Source: Conoideocrella luteorostrata
Taxonomy: Eukaryota; Ascomycota; Sordariomycetes; Hypocreales; Clavicipitaceae
Assembly (NCBI GenBank): GCA_032433595.1
Contig: JASWJB010000354.1
Span: forward strand, 1-41,893
Length of the DNA stretch: 41,893 nucleotides
Direction of reading: 5' to 3'
The notes under the pieces were generated by a model. The model did no database searches and had not been told where the DNA came from. It worked only from the letters and a program-made list of their open reading frames with translations. The translations under genes were made by a program, and so were the position numbers. Shown in pieces: positions 20,948 to 31,751 of the stretch; within the stretch, counting starts at the first letter, position 1; each line of letters begins with the position of its first letter.

Positions 20948-21140
20948 TGTGGGTTGCACAGGGTTGTGCAATGATCTAGATCATCGGCTTCAAATTCAAT
21001 ATATTCATAAGTGTCTGTTATCTAAGAAGAAGAAAAGAAGTCACGGTGGAAGTCACGATATCGTCGTATAAATATCGTGGCTAGAAGGTGACCACGTGAC
21101 GGGCTCTGTGCTTCCTATTGTGCTTGGCGGCATTCCAACA
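20948..21140 (-). mobile_element. Solo LTR B (193 bp), inverted, with GTTCC target duplication
   Basis: Same family as solo LTR A in the opposite orientation. On the minus strand it starts TGTTGGAATGCCGCC at 21140 and ends CAACCCACA at 20948. GTTCC flanks it at 20943-20947 and 21141-21145. The gap to LTR A is 116 bp. Confidence 0.88.
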
Positions 21141-23038
21141 GTTCCATTCTTGAAACGACCTACAAGATAGATGGGCTGGTATTAGAGAACCGAGGAAGTG
21201 TGGTGAAGATTTTATGCTATCATCCTCTCCCATCCTTTTATAAGAACTGCTCTTGGAGAATTCAGAGTTGTGGCTTATTTGTAACGTCACGGGCTATGTT
21301 CGAGGCAGCAAGGAAATTTGCAGCTCTCGGATCGAGCTGCTGTGGTGTTGCCGACCAAATCGTCGGACTACATAGTCCTTCGGAGTGCACTGCTGAACCG
21401 AAGCTCAATAAGGACTCAAAACTGCATGGTTCATTAAACGAGAGCCAGTATGCTGCTGAAGAAGCTGCCCAAATCAGCAAGCCCCTTTGCCTATGGGGTC
21501 CACCCGGTAACGTCGGCCACCCCGAGGACGGCCACTATAGCAGCATTCTAATATCGTCAAATTGATCGGCACAACGCATTTAAAATAGTACTATTTGGTG
21601 TTTTCTAACTAGGAAGCTACCACTTGTGGCAGAGGTCTTTGAATATCAGCAATTGCAGCTGCTGCTGCAACCTGCGCTGGAAGGCGCTGCCAAGCCTTTG
21701 TAACATTAGTATTAGCGAATTTTTTATTAAGATTAACCTTAATTTCCTGTTTCTTCCTCGGCTTATGGGCATTAACTTAATGCCTAAGATACTAAATTCT
21801 CTGCTCTGTGTATACTAGCTAAATGTTTTTATTGTTAATTCCCTTCCAGATCTTCCGAAATAATTAACAAGCTATTAGGTCTATCTGACTAGGAGGAATA
21901 ACTTAGTTAATTAGCTGCTAAATATAACTACCGCGCTAAGGGGTCTTGAGAAGGTCTTCCTCCTGCTTTTCAAGGATTTAAGGCGTTGCTTAAGGCAATT
22001 GTTAAAGAGGCTTATTAGTTTGTGAGCGGAAATGATCTTCCACTGTGGTGGATGCCGTCTCACGTGAGGCTTGGACTTGACCAATTTGATCAAGATCAAA
22101 TGGATCGTCTATAAGAAGGGCCTTTGCCCGCTTTCTTAGGTAGTCATAATGCATTGGTCATGCATTCACATGCATCGTCAACGAATTGAATTGTGTGCTT
22201 CTTCAGAGTTGGGCTGTGTCTTTGACGGGAGTATTATCCCCGAGTTTATTATGCCTATTCTTTACATTTAACGACCAACCGCGCTCTTATTCCTACGATT
22301 TGATTGACAGACCATTTGATCTCGGCGTATACGAGAGGTCTACGAATTGATTTGGGCTTGATTGAAGTCCTTTATAGAATTGAAGTTACCGTCACTGGTT
22401 GTGTGTCAGACACTAGTGTACGTGTGTGGTAGGTGTTTGCTTTGGGCTAACAAACTAGAGTAGTAAGTATTAATAATTAATATTATATTAATTTATTTAC
22501 TATTACTGTTATAGTTGAAACTATAGAAAACTGAATAATTTAATTAGTTTTTATCATTATTATTATTATATTAGTATATAAACCTTTTTTAACCTTTATT
22601 TACGGTGCCTGGCCTGTGTGACACTGCCAGATCAAATTAAGTTAATATATCCATTCTGAGATTGCTATTCATCGCCTTCCAGCTCCCGCGCCCCAGGCGC
22701 AACACTATTAGTGTCAGTCAATAGAAAATACAGCAGTCATAACCCTGCTCCATTGCCAAACTCAAAGCTGGTCTTTCACTCTCATGATTGCAAGGAGCAA
22801 GCCGCGCCGTCCCAAGGTCGGCCGCGCCAACCCAAGATTGAAAGCGAGCTGTTGGGAGAAACTCATATTCAGAACCGGTAAACATGTGGTCATGAGGTAC
22901 AGTAGCGTGTTGAAAGATACTAGAAGAGCGGGTATTTACATAACCCGCCCCGTCATCCCTCGTGGCCCAAACTGTAAAAAAAGGCAAATGGATCGGGATA
23001 CCAGCGACTTGATGAAGGTTCAGAGCTTTCCAATGTCT
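21141..23038. other. Long stretch without a recognised gene
   Basis: A plus-strand frame at 21295-21564 (ATG start, about 89 residues) has coding-like composition but no known motif. From about 21700 to 22000 the sequence is moderately AT-rich, and 22437-22600 is strongly AT-rich, resembling old mutated repeats. A minus-strand frame of 89 codons at 22718-22987 shows nothing recognisable. Confidence 0.35.
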
Positions 23039-24103
23039 CTAGCTTGATTCATCAGTCATAACCTCGTCTGACATTCGGCTGCAACCGGGTGGCCACTCGT
23101 CTTTAAGGACAAAGTTGATCAACTTTCCTAAGCCCTGCAAGTCCCCTTCAAGGGAACCACCAATATCATGGTCAACCCAGCCTCTTGTTGTGCCTCCTTC
23201 TAAATCAATGACGATAGCATTATCGTTTATATCAATAAGGACATTATCCGGCTTTACATCACCCCAAATAACTCCTAAGCGGTGGAGTTCCGTAACCGTT
23301 CTCTGAATTTGGGTCGCCCATTTCTCTCGTAATGATGAAGGTGTATCCGGTTTAAGCACATATGTTAATACACCAGCATCACGCATTTCAATCCAGTCAT
23401 ACAGCAACCCTTTGGGGTGGCCGTGAGCATCAGCTATTATGCCGAAGAGTCGCGATGTGTGAAGAGATTTGCCCGAAGTGGCTATTATAGCGTACTTCTC
23501 CAGTTCATCAATAGCGTCATATGGTGACCAACATGGCTTATAGAAGTAGGATTTATTCTGGACGTAAACGCGCCGCGGTATGATGTTGTATATTGGTTCG
23601 CCTTCGCTATACGGCACCTCAATATCAACCGGATCGAAGATGGGGAAATTGGATCGAATCAATTGACGGGATTGGATTAAGCGAATATCCGACTCGTCAT
23701 CTGGTATATCTTCGAAAGTTCGAGGGGTGATTGTACTTGGTACTGGCTTCTCGTCGATAACGCGGTATTCGCACTCAAAAGTTCCCCGGGGGCGAAGATC
23801 GGCCAATGTTAGTTTTCCAGTGTGTACTATAGGAGGCGATAGTTGTTCCATGTCTGGTAGAAAAACATTCACAATGCTTTCGCTATAATTCCAAACTTCA
23901 GGACAGTCATCCTTGCCTAAAGAAATTTTCATAAAAATTTCGCGAAAAGCCTGGAGAGCGTGTGGTGAGTTGATAAGGTTGTTTAGAGATGCTGTAATTG
24001 TAAAGAGAACGCCATTCAATCGGACACTCATATCGAAATCATTATCCCCTATATCCCAGCCTTGTATGTCGTATAGAGGTGTTTTGGGCGTCTTTTCTAG
24101 CAT
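23039..24103 (-). CDS. Divergent protein-kinase-like protein
   Basis: Single exon. The ATG at 24103 (354 residues) is preferred over an in-frame ATG at 24193, because the extra 30 residues include a His/Thr run encoded by a GT-rich microsatellite. The catalytic loop is VIWGDVKPDNVLID (residues about 278-291), in which Asp281 and Asn286 fit the catalytic Asp and Mg-binding Asn of kinases. The metal-binding DFG is replaced by Asp-Leu-Glu-Gly (IDLEGG, about 299-304). The N-lobe has no clear glycine loop. The first 150 residues are unrelated to kinases as far as I can see. Such single-domain kinase-like proteins are numerous in filamentous ascomycetes, with few characterised. Activity is plausible because the catalytic residues are kept, but the substrate is unknown. 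Confidence 0.72.
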   Translation of the reverse strand: MLEKTPKTPLYDIQGWDIGDNDFDMSVRLNGVLFTITASLNNLINSPHALQAFREIFMKISLGKDDCPEVWNYSESIVNVFLPDMEQLSPPIVHTGKLTLADLRPRGTFECEYRVIDEKPVPSTITPRTFEDIPDDESDIRLIQSRQLIRSNFPIFDPVDIEVPYSEGEPIYNIIPRRVYVQNKSYFYKPCWSPYDAIDELEKYAIIATSGKSLHTSRLFGIIADAHGHPKGLLYDWIEMRDAGVLTYVLKPDTPSSLREKWATQIQRTVTELHRLGVIWGDVKPDNVLIDINDNAIVIDLEGGTTRGWVDHDIGGSLEGDLQGLGKLINFVLKDEWPPGCSRMSDEVMTDESS

Positions 24104-25137
24104 GCTGTCGGCCGTCTTTTGTGTGTACGTGTGTGCGTGTGTGTGGTTTCGTGACTGAGGACGGGAAGAGAACTGAGTGCGTCGGTGCCTCAAGAGCCTA
24201 AGGTACTGTGGTTGTTTTCTTGATGTCTCAGGTTTCCATCCCAGGAAGCGCGCGACATTTGAAACATGCTACAAGCGCTTACCCTTGATGATTACTGGCT
24301 GGTGGAGAAGCATCAGCGCTATGACACCCGTCAGCAAACACAGCCCCGTTGGTGGAGATTTGTTAGCATCAATTCCCGGCACCATTTTCACCACAGACTC
24401 GCCCCCCTGATCCACTAGTTCTAGGGGTAGACGAAATAGGAAAGACGCAACCAGGCACTGCACAATCTCATTCGTCCTGATAGCAGCAGGTCTTTTGGAT
24501 AAGCGGCATGGGCGGCCAAGGCCGCATGAATGGGCAACATTTCATGTACTTGAAAGCCGTCAATTAGGCCGCAGCGGCTACCCCAACTAATAACATTCGC
24601 ATCGCAGGTGAGCTGCTAAGGGTTTGAACTTAGGTGGTCACGGTCCAATTTAGAGTACTGAATCCATTTACGTTTCAAAGGAGGCCAACATGTAGATCAT
24701 TTGGAACCAACAGTATGCCAGTATAACCTGTAGGAAGACTATCAGGAAGTATTCTACCCCTAAGCCCAATAATAGTTTTCAAGGGATTCTATAAAGATGT
24801 CTGCATGCCCGGCCTAAATTGTAATTGGAATTACAGTCATTCAACCATTCTACAACTTATCAAAATACCCTTTGTTTGCCATGTGCCGTAGGATTGAGCG
24901 GGACCCAATTATTATAACGAGACGTAAGTTACTATAGAGTATTCTAATACAGCGTAAGCTCCTAATGCTAATGACACAGACGACCTACGGAGCGAGCTGT
25001 ATAGTATGGAGTTACCTAGCGCTATGGAGGTAGTATTAGAGGTTTGCAATAAAGGCAAGGGTTTATTTTGCTTAAGGGGCGTAGGACTTATTGACGCAGT
25101 CCCTGGAAGTGGCAGGCAACACAGACAGTACCGGTAG
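24104..25137. other. No intact gene; possible decayed coding sequence on the minus strand
   Basis: A GT-rich microsatellite lies near 24117-24150. On the minus strand, 24605-24470 and then 24463-24272 read openly in two different frames with coding character (alanine-rich helix, then FLFRLPLELVDQGG and a hydrophobic segment), suggesting one frameshifted unrecognised gene. The perfect 16-bp palindrome TGTAATTGGAATTACA occurs at 24820-24835. Nothing was recognised from 24840 to 25137. Confidence 0.3.
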
Positions 25138-26340
25138 GTGGCCTACATCTTGAGGCTGGTCCGGCACCGAGCACCACTAATGAGAATACTAGTTGGTGAC
25201 CCTAAGCTAAGGTCACGTTTTGAGCACGAGCGTTGTTGCGATCAGGGGCGCAAAAAGACCTACCGATCATCTTCATCAACGCCACCCGACTATAAAATAA
25301 TCAGCCAAAACCCTGGGCCGTTGTTCGGTGAGCCGATAGCGGACGTTGCAACAGGTGATTCATGCTTGACATCTCGAATTACGGCCACCTCGATGCCTGC
25401 TACGTCTCGAACCAACAGTCCTTCGCCTCAGTCTCGGACCTGGGACGCCCTCTCTACGCAAACAAGTGGCACTTCCAAGTCTGCTGCTGACGAGAGCACG
25501 AACGAGACAAGCATGCAGGATCTGACATGGACATCCGCGCCAGACGCGTCTGAAACCGACTTGGGCGCACCTATGACACAGACACCTCGGCCCGGCCTCT
25601 CATGAGCAACACGAGAGGCAACTGCAGCACAAGAGGCGAAGGGAAGCATCGCATGGCGACGACTCAGAGCAGTCTGATATTGAAGACCCGCCTAAGACAT
25701 TAGGCGATGCAGAATACTGCCCATCGACGAGTCACGCAAGTGGGGAGGACAGTGACGGCTAGCCCGGCGACGATGACGGGCCACACAAGCGCCGCAAACT
25801 TCGACATATTCAGAGAATATCTAGGTCTTTAAGCGAAGAGACCGATTATTATATTTCACCCGATTTCGACGAAGCAGTAGATCCGGCTTCACTTGTGTCG
25901 AAATGTTCAGACACAATGGCGGTTTCTTCAGATGCAGCGTTTGATGAATGGACATTACAGGATGTAGTCCTCACACAAACGATTGTGAACGGCAGGGGCG
26001 ACTTTCTCGTTTCAGTTTGACTGGGGCCTGTGGCCTGTGCATAAAACACAGTGAAGAAATGTGCAAAATTCGGAAGCGATCTGAGCAGCAAGTATTAATG
26101 GTAGGGTCTAAGCAGCAAGGCCGGGGCAGGTCCACTGTTCAGGGTAACAGGAGAAGGGCCTTCATGGAGGAGGAAGAGCAATGGCTTGTTATATGGATGG
26201 ACAGAGAAGGCCTATGCTGGGCTGATATCCATAGGTGCTTTTGCGATAAATTTGAGAAATGCTCGAAGGAGTCTCTTCAAGTGCGGTACTGTAAGAAGCC
26301 GAAGCATCGCGATGGTGGGCAGACGGCTTCTGAGACATAG
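25138..26340 (+). pseudogene. Broken Myb/SANT-like DNA-binding protein gene
   Basis: Coding character runs through three plus-strand frames. 25138-25605 is Ser/Thr-rich; a different frame from about 25590 to 26020 is acidic, has a TAG at about 25761 (fits CAG to TAG) and contains KRRKLR. A third frame at 25948-26340 ends with a Myb/SANT-like helix-turn-helix (about 26145-26325, with RRAFMEEEEQWLVIWMDREG and SLQVRYCKK). This fits a repeated fungal family in which a disordered region precedes one terminal Myb-like domain. At least two frameshifts and one nonsense change make it a pseudogene. Introns could explain a frame change but no good splice pairs were seen. Also nothing supports a clear start codon. 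Confidence 0.6.
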
Positions 26341-26504
26341 GCACTCTAAATATCAGCTAACTCGTGTCTATTCTTCGTCGCGCAATTTGCGGGATATAAA
26401 GTAGATCAGTACGACATTCTCCACCCATCGCTAACAAACGAACAAAGGTTGTAACGAAAAGACCTCGCGTTTCAAACCAGCTTATGCCCCTTTACATTTT
26501 GCTA

Positions 26505-27025
26505 TTATCTTGGAGTATGCGTGTGCCAATAACATAACTCATAGCTTGTTCCTTGAGTCTCTTCCACAAACGTTCCTGCGGCAGAGTTAAGTGCACGCAG
26601 AACATCGAGCAAACCGCAATCTCCATCCCCTAACTCAAATACTTGCAACCCTCTTTCCCTGCATCCAGACAACTTATATCAAAGGTCTCTTTCTTCCATA
26701 TTGGGGAAAACACTTGCTTTCCAGCCCCTTGTTCGAGATGCTTGAACTTTTGCGACTCATGCACCAACGACTGAGCTGACTTAGCTTGCGTCATGAATGT
26801 CTGCCTGTCGGCTTTTACGCGTCACAGCTCGTTGAAGCAGCCCACCCAATTATGGTCCTTTGCCCTAAACTTGACCATCGCCAAGCGCGATCGCGCAATT
26901 GCACGAACATGCTCTAGCCCATTTCCCGAGGCTTGGGAGGGCTCTGCATCTTCCAAGTCTTATTAATCTGGGTAAAGTATCTTCCCACAGTTTGTATGTG
27001 ACGTCATAGGGGTCCCGTGATTAAA
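26505..27025 (-). pseudogene. Unrecognised decayed gene with coding-quality exons
   Basis: Minus strand. A segment ending around 26965 reads PYDVTYKLWEDTLPRLIR. The next frame starts at 26959 with DLEDAEPSQASGNG and continues through VKFRAKDHNWVGCFNEL to a TGA (fits CGA to TGA), then stays open to about 26640. The last piece (about 26650-26505) reads LQVFELGDGDCGLLDVLRAL and ends at TAA. A GATGCAG acceptor could join the last piece as a separate exon. The text reads like real protein but I do not recognise the family. One frameshift and one or more stops suggest decay; an alternative is a working gene with introns that I have not resolved. A TGACGTCA palindrome is at 26999-27006. Confidence 0.38.
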
Positions 27026-27145
27026 GTTTGTGGTGATTTTGCCAGTCGAGGTTGATGGCATGGGCTAACGCTTAGGGGCAGATGTAAAAGACAACAGACA
27101 CGGCTACAAATAAGCCATGACCCCTTCGATCCGCCCGTCACAGAG

Positions 27146-27340
27146 TGTTGGAATGTCGCCGAGCACAATAGGAAGCACAGAGCCTGTCACGTGGTCACCT
27201 TCTAGCCACGATATTTATACGACGATATCGTGACTTCCACTGTGACTTCTTTTCTTCTTCTTAGATAACAGACACTTATGAATATATTCAATTTGAAGCC
27301 AACGATCTAGATCGCTGCACAGAAACATGTGCAACACACA
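27146..27340 (+). mobile_element. Solo LTR C (195 bp) with CAGAG target duplication
   Basis: Starts TGTTGGAATGTCGCC and ends GTGCAACACACA. CAGAG occurs at 27141-27145 and 27341-27345. It is the same family as the other solo LTRs and lies about 215 bp beyond the original end of the NLR ankyrin array. Confidence 0.88.
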
Positions 27341-27555
27341 CAGAGGGATTGAAACTAAGACGAAGTGGAGCGTGCGTGTTATGACGGTTGGCTACAGTAG
27401 AGCTCAAGGCAACAGAATGCACCACTTTAACGGTACTACAACGGTTAGGACAGGGTTTCGGAAGACCGAGCACAAGATTTTGCAGGCCCTTATTGCTCGT
27501 AACAGGTCGTAGAGATACAGCACCACTTCATCCGAAGGGGAGGAAGTATCTGGCC

Positions 27556-28172
27556 TCATCGGGAATGTTGCCGTAGCAGCATGATCACGGACTCGTGCCC
27601 CTTCTCAGCGGCCAGCGACAGCGGCGTCCGACCGTACTTGTCCTTGGCCTTAATGTCAGCGCCCTTCTCCAGCAGCAGCTTGGCCACGGCGGCGTGCCAA
27701 TCCTCAGTGGCCACCGCTAGCGGCGCCCAGCCATATATGTTATCCTTAGCACAACGTCACCGCCCCTCTTCAGTAGCAACTTGATGATAGCCTCATGCCC
27801 GTTCGAGGCGGCCACCCGCAGCGGCGTCTGACCGTTCTCATCCTTAGTATCAACGTCAGCGCATTTCTCCCGCAGCAACTTAGCCACAGCCTCATTCAAG
27901 GTGGCTAACCGCAGCGGCGTCTAACTGTCCTTATCCATAGCATCAATGTCAGCGCCCCTCTCCAGCAGCAACTTAACCACAGTCTCATGCCTTTTCAAGG
28001 TGGCCAACCGCAGCGGCGTCCAACTGTACTCATCCTTAGCATTAAAGTCAGCGCCTTTCTCCAGCAGCGGCGTCTGACCGTCTTTATCCTTAACATCAAC
28101 GTCAGCGCCTTTCTCCAGCAGCAGCTTAGCCACGGCCTCATGCCCGTTAAAAGTGGCCACTCGCAGTGGCGT
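27556..28172 (-). pseudogene. Untranslated remainder of the NLR ankyrin array
   Basis: Immediately beyond the NLR stop, the minus strand still encodes ankyrin repeats in the original frame down to a natural TGA at 27556-27558. Two in-frame TAG codons (28173-28175, the current stop, and 27921-27923) both fit CAG to TAG in a Gly-Gln-Thr-Pro motif. A single-base deletion near 27751 shifts the frame. One unit lacks about 15 residues (45 bp, in frame). About five repeats are lost from the protein, including the C-terminal cap ending LRQHSR. Confidence 0.8.
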
Positions 28173-31100
28173 CTAACCGTCCTTAACCTTAGCATCAACG
28201 TCAGCGCCATTCTCTGGCAGCAGCTTAGCCACGGCCTCATGCCCATTAAAGGCAGCCACCCTCAGCGGCGTCTGAACGTCCTTATCTTTAGCATTAACGA
28301 TAGCGCCGTTCTCTAGCAGTAGCTTAGCTATAGCCTTATGCCCGATCAAGGCGGCCACCCGCAGCGGCGTCCGACCGTACTCGTCCTTGGCCTCAATGTC
28401 GGCGCCCCTCTCCAACAGTAGCTTAGTTGTAGCCTTATACCCGCTCAAGGCGGCCACCCGCAGCGGCGTCCGACCGTACTTGTCCTTGGCCTCAATGTCG
28501 GCGCCCTTATCCAGCAGCAGCTTGGCCACGTCCTGGTACCCCTTCTGAGCGGCCAGCGACAGCGGCGTCCGACCGTGCTTGTCCTTGGCCTCAATGTCGG
28601 CGCCCTTATCCAGCAGCAGCTTGGCCATGGCCTCGCGCCCCTCCTCAGTGGCCAGCGACAGCGGCGTCTGACCGTACTTGTCCTTGGCCTCAATGTCGGC
28701 GCCCTTCTCCAGCAGCAGCTTAGTCATGGCCTCCTTAGTGGCCAGCGACAGCGGCGTCCGACCGTGCTTGTCCTTGGCCTCAATGTCGGCGCCCTTATCC
28801 AGCAGCAGCTTGGCCACGGCCTCGCGCCCCTCCTCAGTGGCCAGCGACAGCGGCGTCTGACCGTACTTGTCCTTGGCCTCAATGTCGGCGCCCTTCTTCA
28901 GCAGCAGCTTAGCTACGTCCTCTTGCCCTTCTTTAGCTGTTCGCAATAACCAAGCGTCACGTAATGTTGGCGCTTTCGTGACATCGATGGCTAGTTTGCA
29001 CCAGCCGCGTAGCAATGCTTGATGACTTCCAATCGCATGATTTTCCCACTTAGAGGATGAATATTTCAGGAACCAATGGTCTGTGAACAGACTCTGCAGC
29101 TTCGACGTGTCCGTCTTAAGCAATCTCCCCGCCTTACCAGCTTCGCGACTAACCACCAAGCCACCGTGGTTGAACTCCTTTGCACTTAAGTACGTCCAGC
29201 ACGCCTTGAAGACGTGGAGATGTGCCTCGTCTTCAGTAGAGTAATACCATGTCTTAGCAGACAAGGTCTTATGAAGTAAAAAGTCTTTTACAGACTGATG
29301 GCAGAAGTTAAGGGTTGCATTATCTCCGCTTTCTACGTAGAGGATTGTGCTACACACGGAGAGAATGTCGGTATACTTTTCTAAATCTTTACCCTGTTGT
29401 ACTAAGCCAGTCTTCCATGTTGCATATGCTGTTTGGATCTCGGATTTTCTCAATGGACGGCGGGCCGCAACCATACATCGCAAGATAAACTGCGCAGTTT
29501 CTCTATTATTGCTGGGGATTCGGTCCAAAATCGTGGCATACGTGTCATTAAGTCCCTGGGGAAGGTTCTCCAACTTTTCTTCTACTTGACTCATTAAGAC
29601 ACCTCTAAGCTCCGCGAGCATAAGAGATACCCATAAAAAAGTGCCCCCAGCTTTGTCTTTAAGAGCACTCCTAACCTTTTCTTTAAGGTTATGCGGATAT
29701 TTTTCTCCGCTTATGTCTGTAATTTCGTTAACCTTGATATTAATATATTCAGATAGGTCATTATTTATCTTGGCAGAGTCTATCCTTAACCAAGTGCCGA
29801 GGGCTCTGAACTGGCGTGTAATATCGCTTATCCCAGGTCTGCAGGTAATAAGGAGCTTAACTCTCCCCAAACTTCCGCAGGGTGATAATAGAAAGAGTTG
29901 TTTTATTTCGACGAGTAAATTCTCACGAGTTGAGCTTTCGCACTCATCTAGAGCATCAATGAGGATGAACACTTCGCCTGCACGCTCATCTTGGAGCATG
30001 CGTTGAAAAATTCGCCAGACAGCAGAGAAATCGTTCAAGAGATCCGTCTGTCTCTCAAAGTCTGGCTGCACGTGTTGAAAGAGCTCGTGTCTCTGTAGTA
30101 ACAGCTGCCAGATGAAACTCCGCATAATTGCCGTTGGCGTCTTCCGGCCATGGTCTTTGTCGTCGCAAAAAAAGTAGGCAAGGACCTTGCCAGTGGATTT
30201 CTCAACTTTTCTAGTAAGTTCGTGAACAAGAAAGGTTGACATTATTGTCTTTCCGATGCCGGGAGACCCAATAACGAGAAGCAACTGTGGCTCCTCGCTT
30301 GCGCTCCAAATAGAGAATTCATCTCGTTTCAGAATCCACTCGCAGGTGTGGCCTAACCTTCTCCCCTTTTGCCTCTGGATATCGGATAAGATATCCTTTG
30401 GGTTTCTTACTCCCATCTTCTGGAGGCATTTCCTAAGGTCGCCAGATGTAGACCCCTCACTCGTCGGAATATTTTCCGGCTTCCGGCGGCGACTGAGTCT
30501 TCCGTTGGCGCTCTTGGCCATTTGTAGTATCTGTTCGTAGATAAGCTGAAAAGAATGGTCTTTTGGCCCATAGAATTTGTTAATATTTAGGTGGTCTGTG
30601 GGGAGAGATATCTTGTGATGGCCGTCGATACATGCGCTAGTTTCGGGCACAACCTAATCAGGAGTCAGTCAGAACGGGAGCAACAATCAGCGAGATACGG
30701 ACCAGCTCCTTAAAGCGCTTAGATGGAACGAGCGGCCAGACGAACTCCCCCACGATTCCGATCCGGGACGAATAGTCTGTCGGAAGCTGCTCAAAGCAGC
30801 AAAGCACCGGTACAGACTCGGAGAAAAGCCAGCAGGAGAAGTTATGCAGACGATCTGTCAAGGAATCCGACCGTTCTTCCAGTGCCCTCAACAGCCTGTC
30901 TTCGGTATCAGCGCCACATGACGCGAGCCATGCAATCCATTTGGCCCATGTAGCAGCTCGACTTCCTCGATGGGGTGTGCCTAAGAAGACCACCCCGACG
31001 GTAGATTCAGCAATGTGCCGGTTTACCGAGTCAAGCCTGGATGCGGAGACGATGGCCTGTCAAAATGGTCAACAGGGTCGAGCAAGTGCAGGACTCAGAT

Positions 31101-31751
31101 AATGGCCACTTACCTGTTCGATTACGTTGCCCCCGAAACTGTGACCGATGAAGATCAGGGGCCGATCAACAGCCTGTTTTGTTGGATGGTCAACACAACC
31201 ACTAATTTTGAGGGCAGTCTCAGGACTAACCTTATCACGATTGTTTCGGAGACTGTCCAGTAGGCTGTCGGAGATGTTCGAGAGCCGCTGTTGAGGGGCC
31301 GAGTCCGTCGAGACCCATGTAGAGTCGTAGTTGAAGGCCAGAACCCGACAAGACAATTTGGACGGAAGTAGTTCCTTTATCCAATTGAAGTATTTATCGG
31401 GATACCCAGGCCTGTTGGGTGGGTTGTGCTTCGGTTGCCAGACCCAGGCATAGTCTGGATTCGCGCCAAGCCCGTGCACGGCCACGATGCTATGCTAGTC
31501 ATCAGTGCTTTTTTTCTTTTAACTACTCGGACGCGACCATACTCAATATTTGCCTCCTCAGAGTCATGCAGTATCTGCAGCCCTAGCTCAGCCTTCGGAG
31601 GACAGTCCGCGACTTGTCCACGACGTCTTAACCAGGGACGGATATACATGAACGCGACAAGAAGAAGGCAGCAGATCCAGAACATATCCCAAACGCCGCC
31701 GTGCGAACGTGTAAACACTCTGACGAGAATCAAGAGTGTAAAGAAAGCCAT
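28173..31751 (-). CDS. NLR-type protein: SesB-like alpha/beta hydrolase, NACHT, ankyrin repeats (four exons)
   Basis: Minus-strand exons are 31751-31543, 31489-31114, 31056-30703 and 30653-28173, giving 1139 residues. Donors are GTATGG, GTAAGT and GTCCGT; the last is weak, and GTCTGG at 30730 is an alternative. Residues 1-40 hold a hydrophobic anchor. A SesB-like hydrolase follows: AVHGLG (73-78), nucleophile Ser187 in GHSFGG, GTPHRG (221-226), then SACIDGHHK. NACHT motifs are Walker A GSPGIGKT (442-449) and Walker B VFILIDALDEC (541-551). From 874 come about eight ankyrin repeats, almost identical at 33 residues (one of 30). Fungal NLRs of this build act in non-self recognition, incompatibility and regulated cell death; repeats sense a ligand, NACHT oligomerises, the N-domain executes. 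The array stops early at a RIP-like TAG, so the receptor end is truncated; function is uncertain. Confidence 0.85.

Noticed and set aside
24409..24425. 16-base identity (GATCCACTAGTTCTAG) with a common cloning-vector polylinker
   Set aside because: The flanks do not continue the polylinker and lie within a frame that reads on as protein-like sequence. Chance or local symmetry is more likely than vector contamination; checking read coverage would settle it.
24820..24835. 16-bp palindrome as a transposon terminus or operator
   Set aside because: Isolated occurrence; no partner repeat or target duplication was found.
28575..28949. 124-codon plus-strand frame with repeated Leu/Gly/Val motif
   Set aside because: It is the antisense shadow of the NLR ankyrin repeats; its periodicity comes from the 99-bp units.
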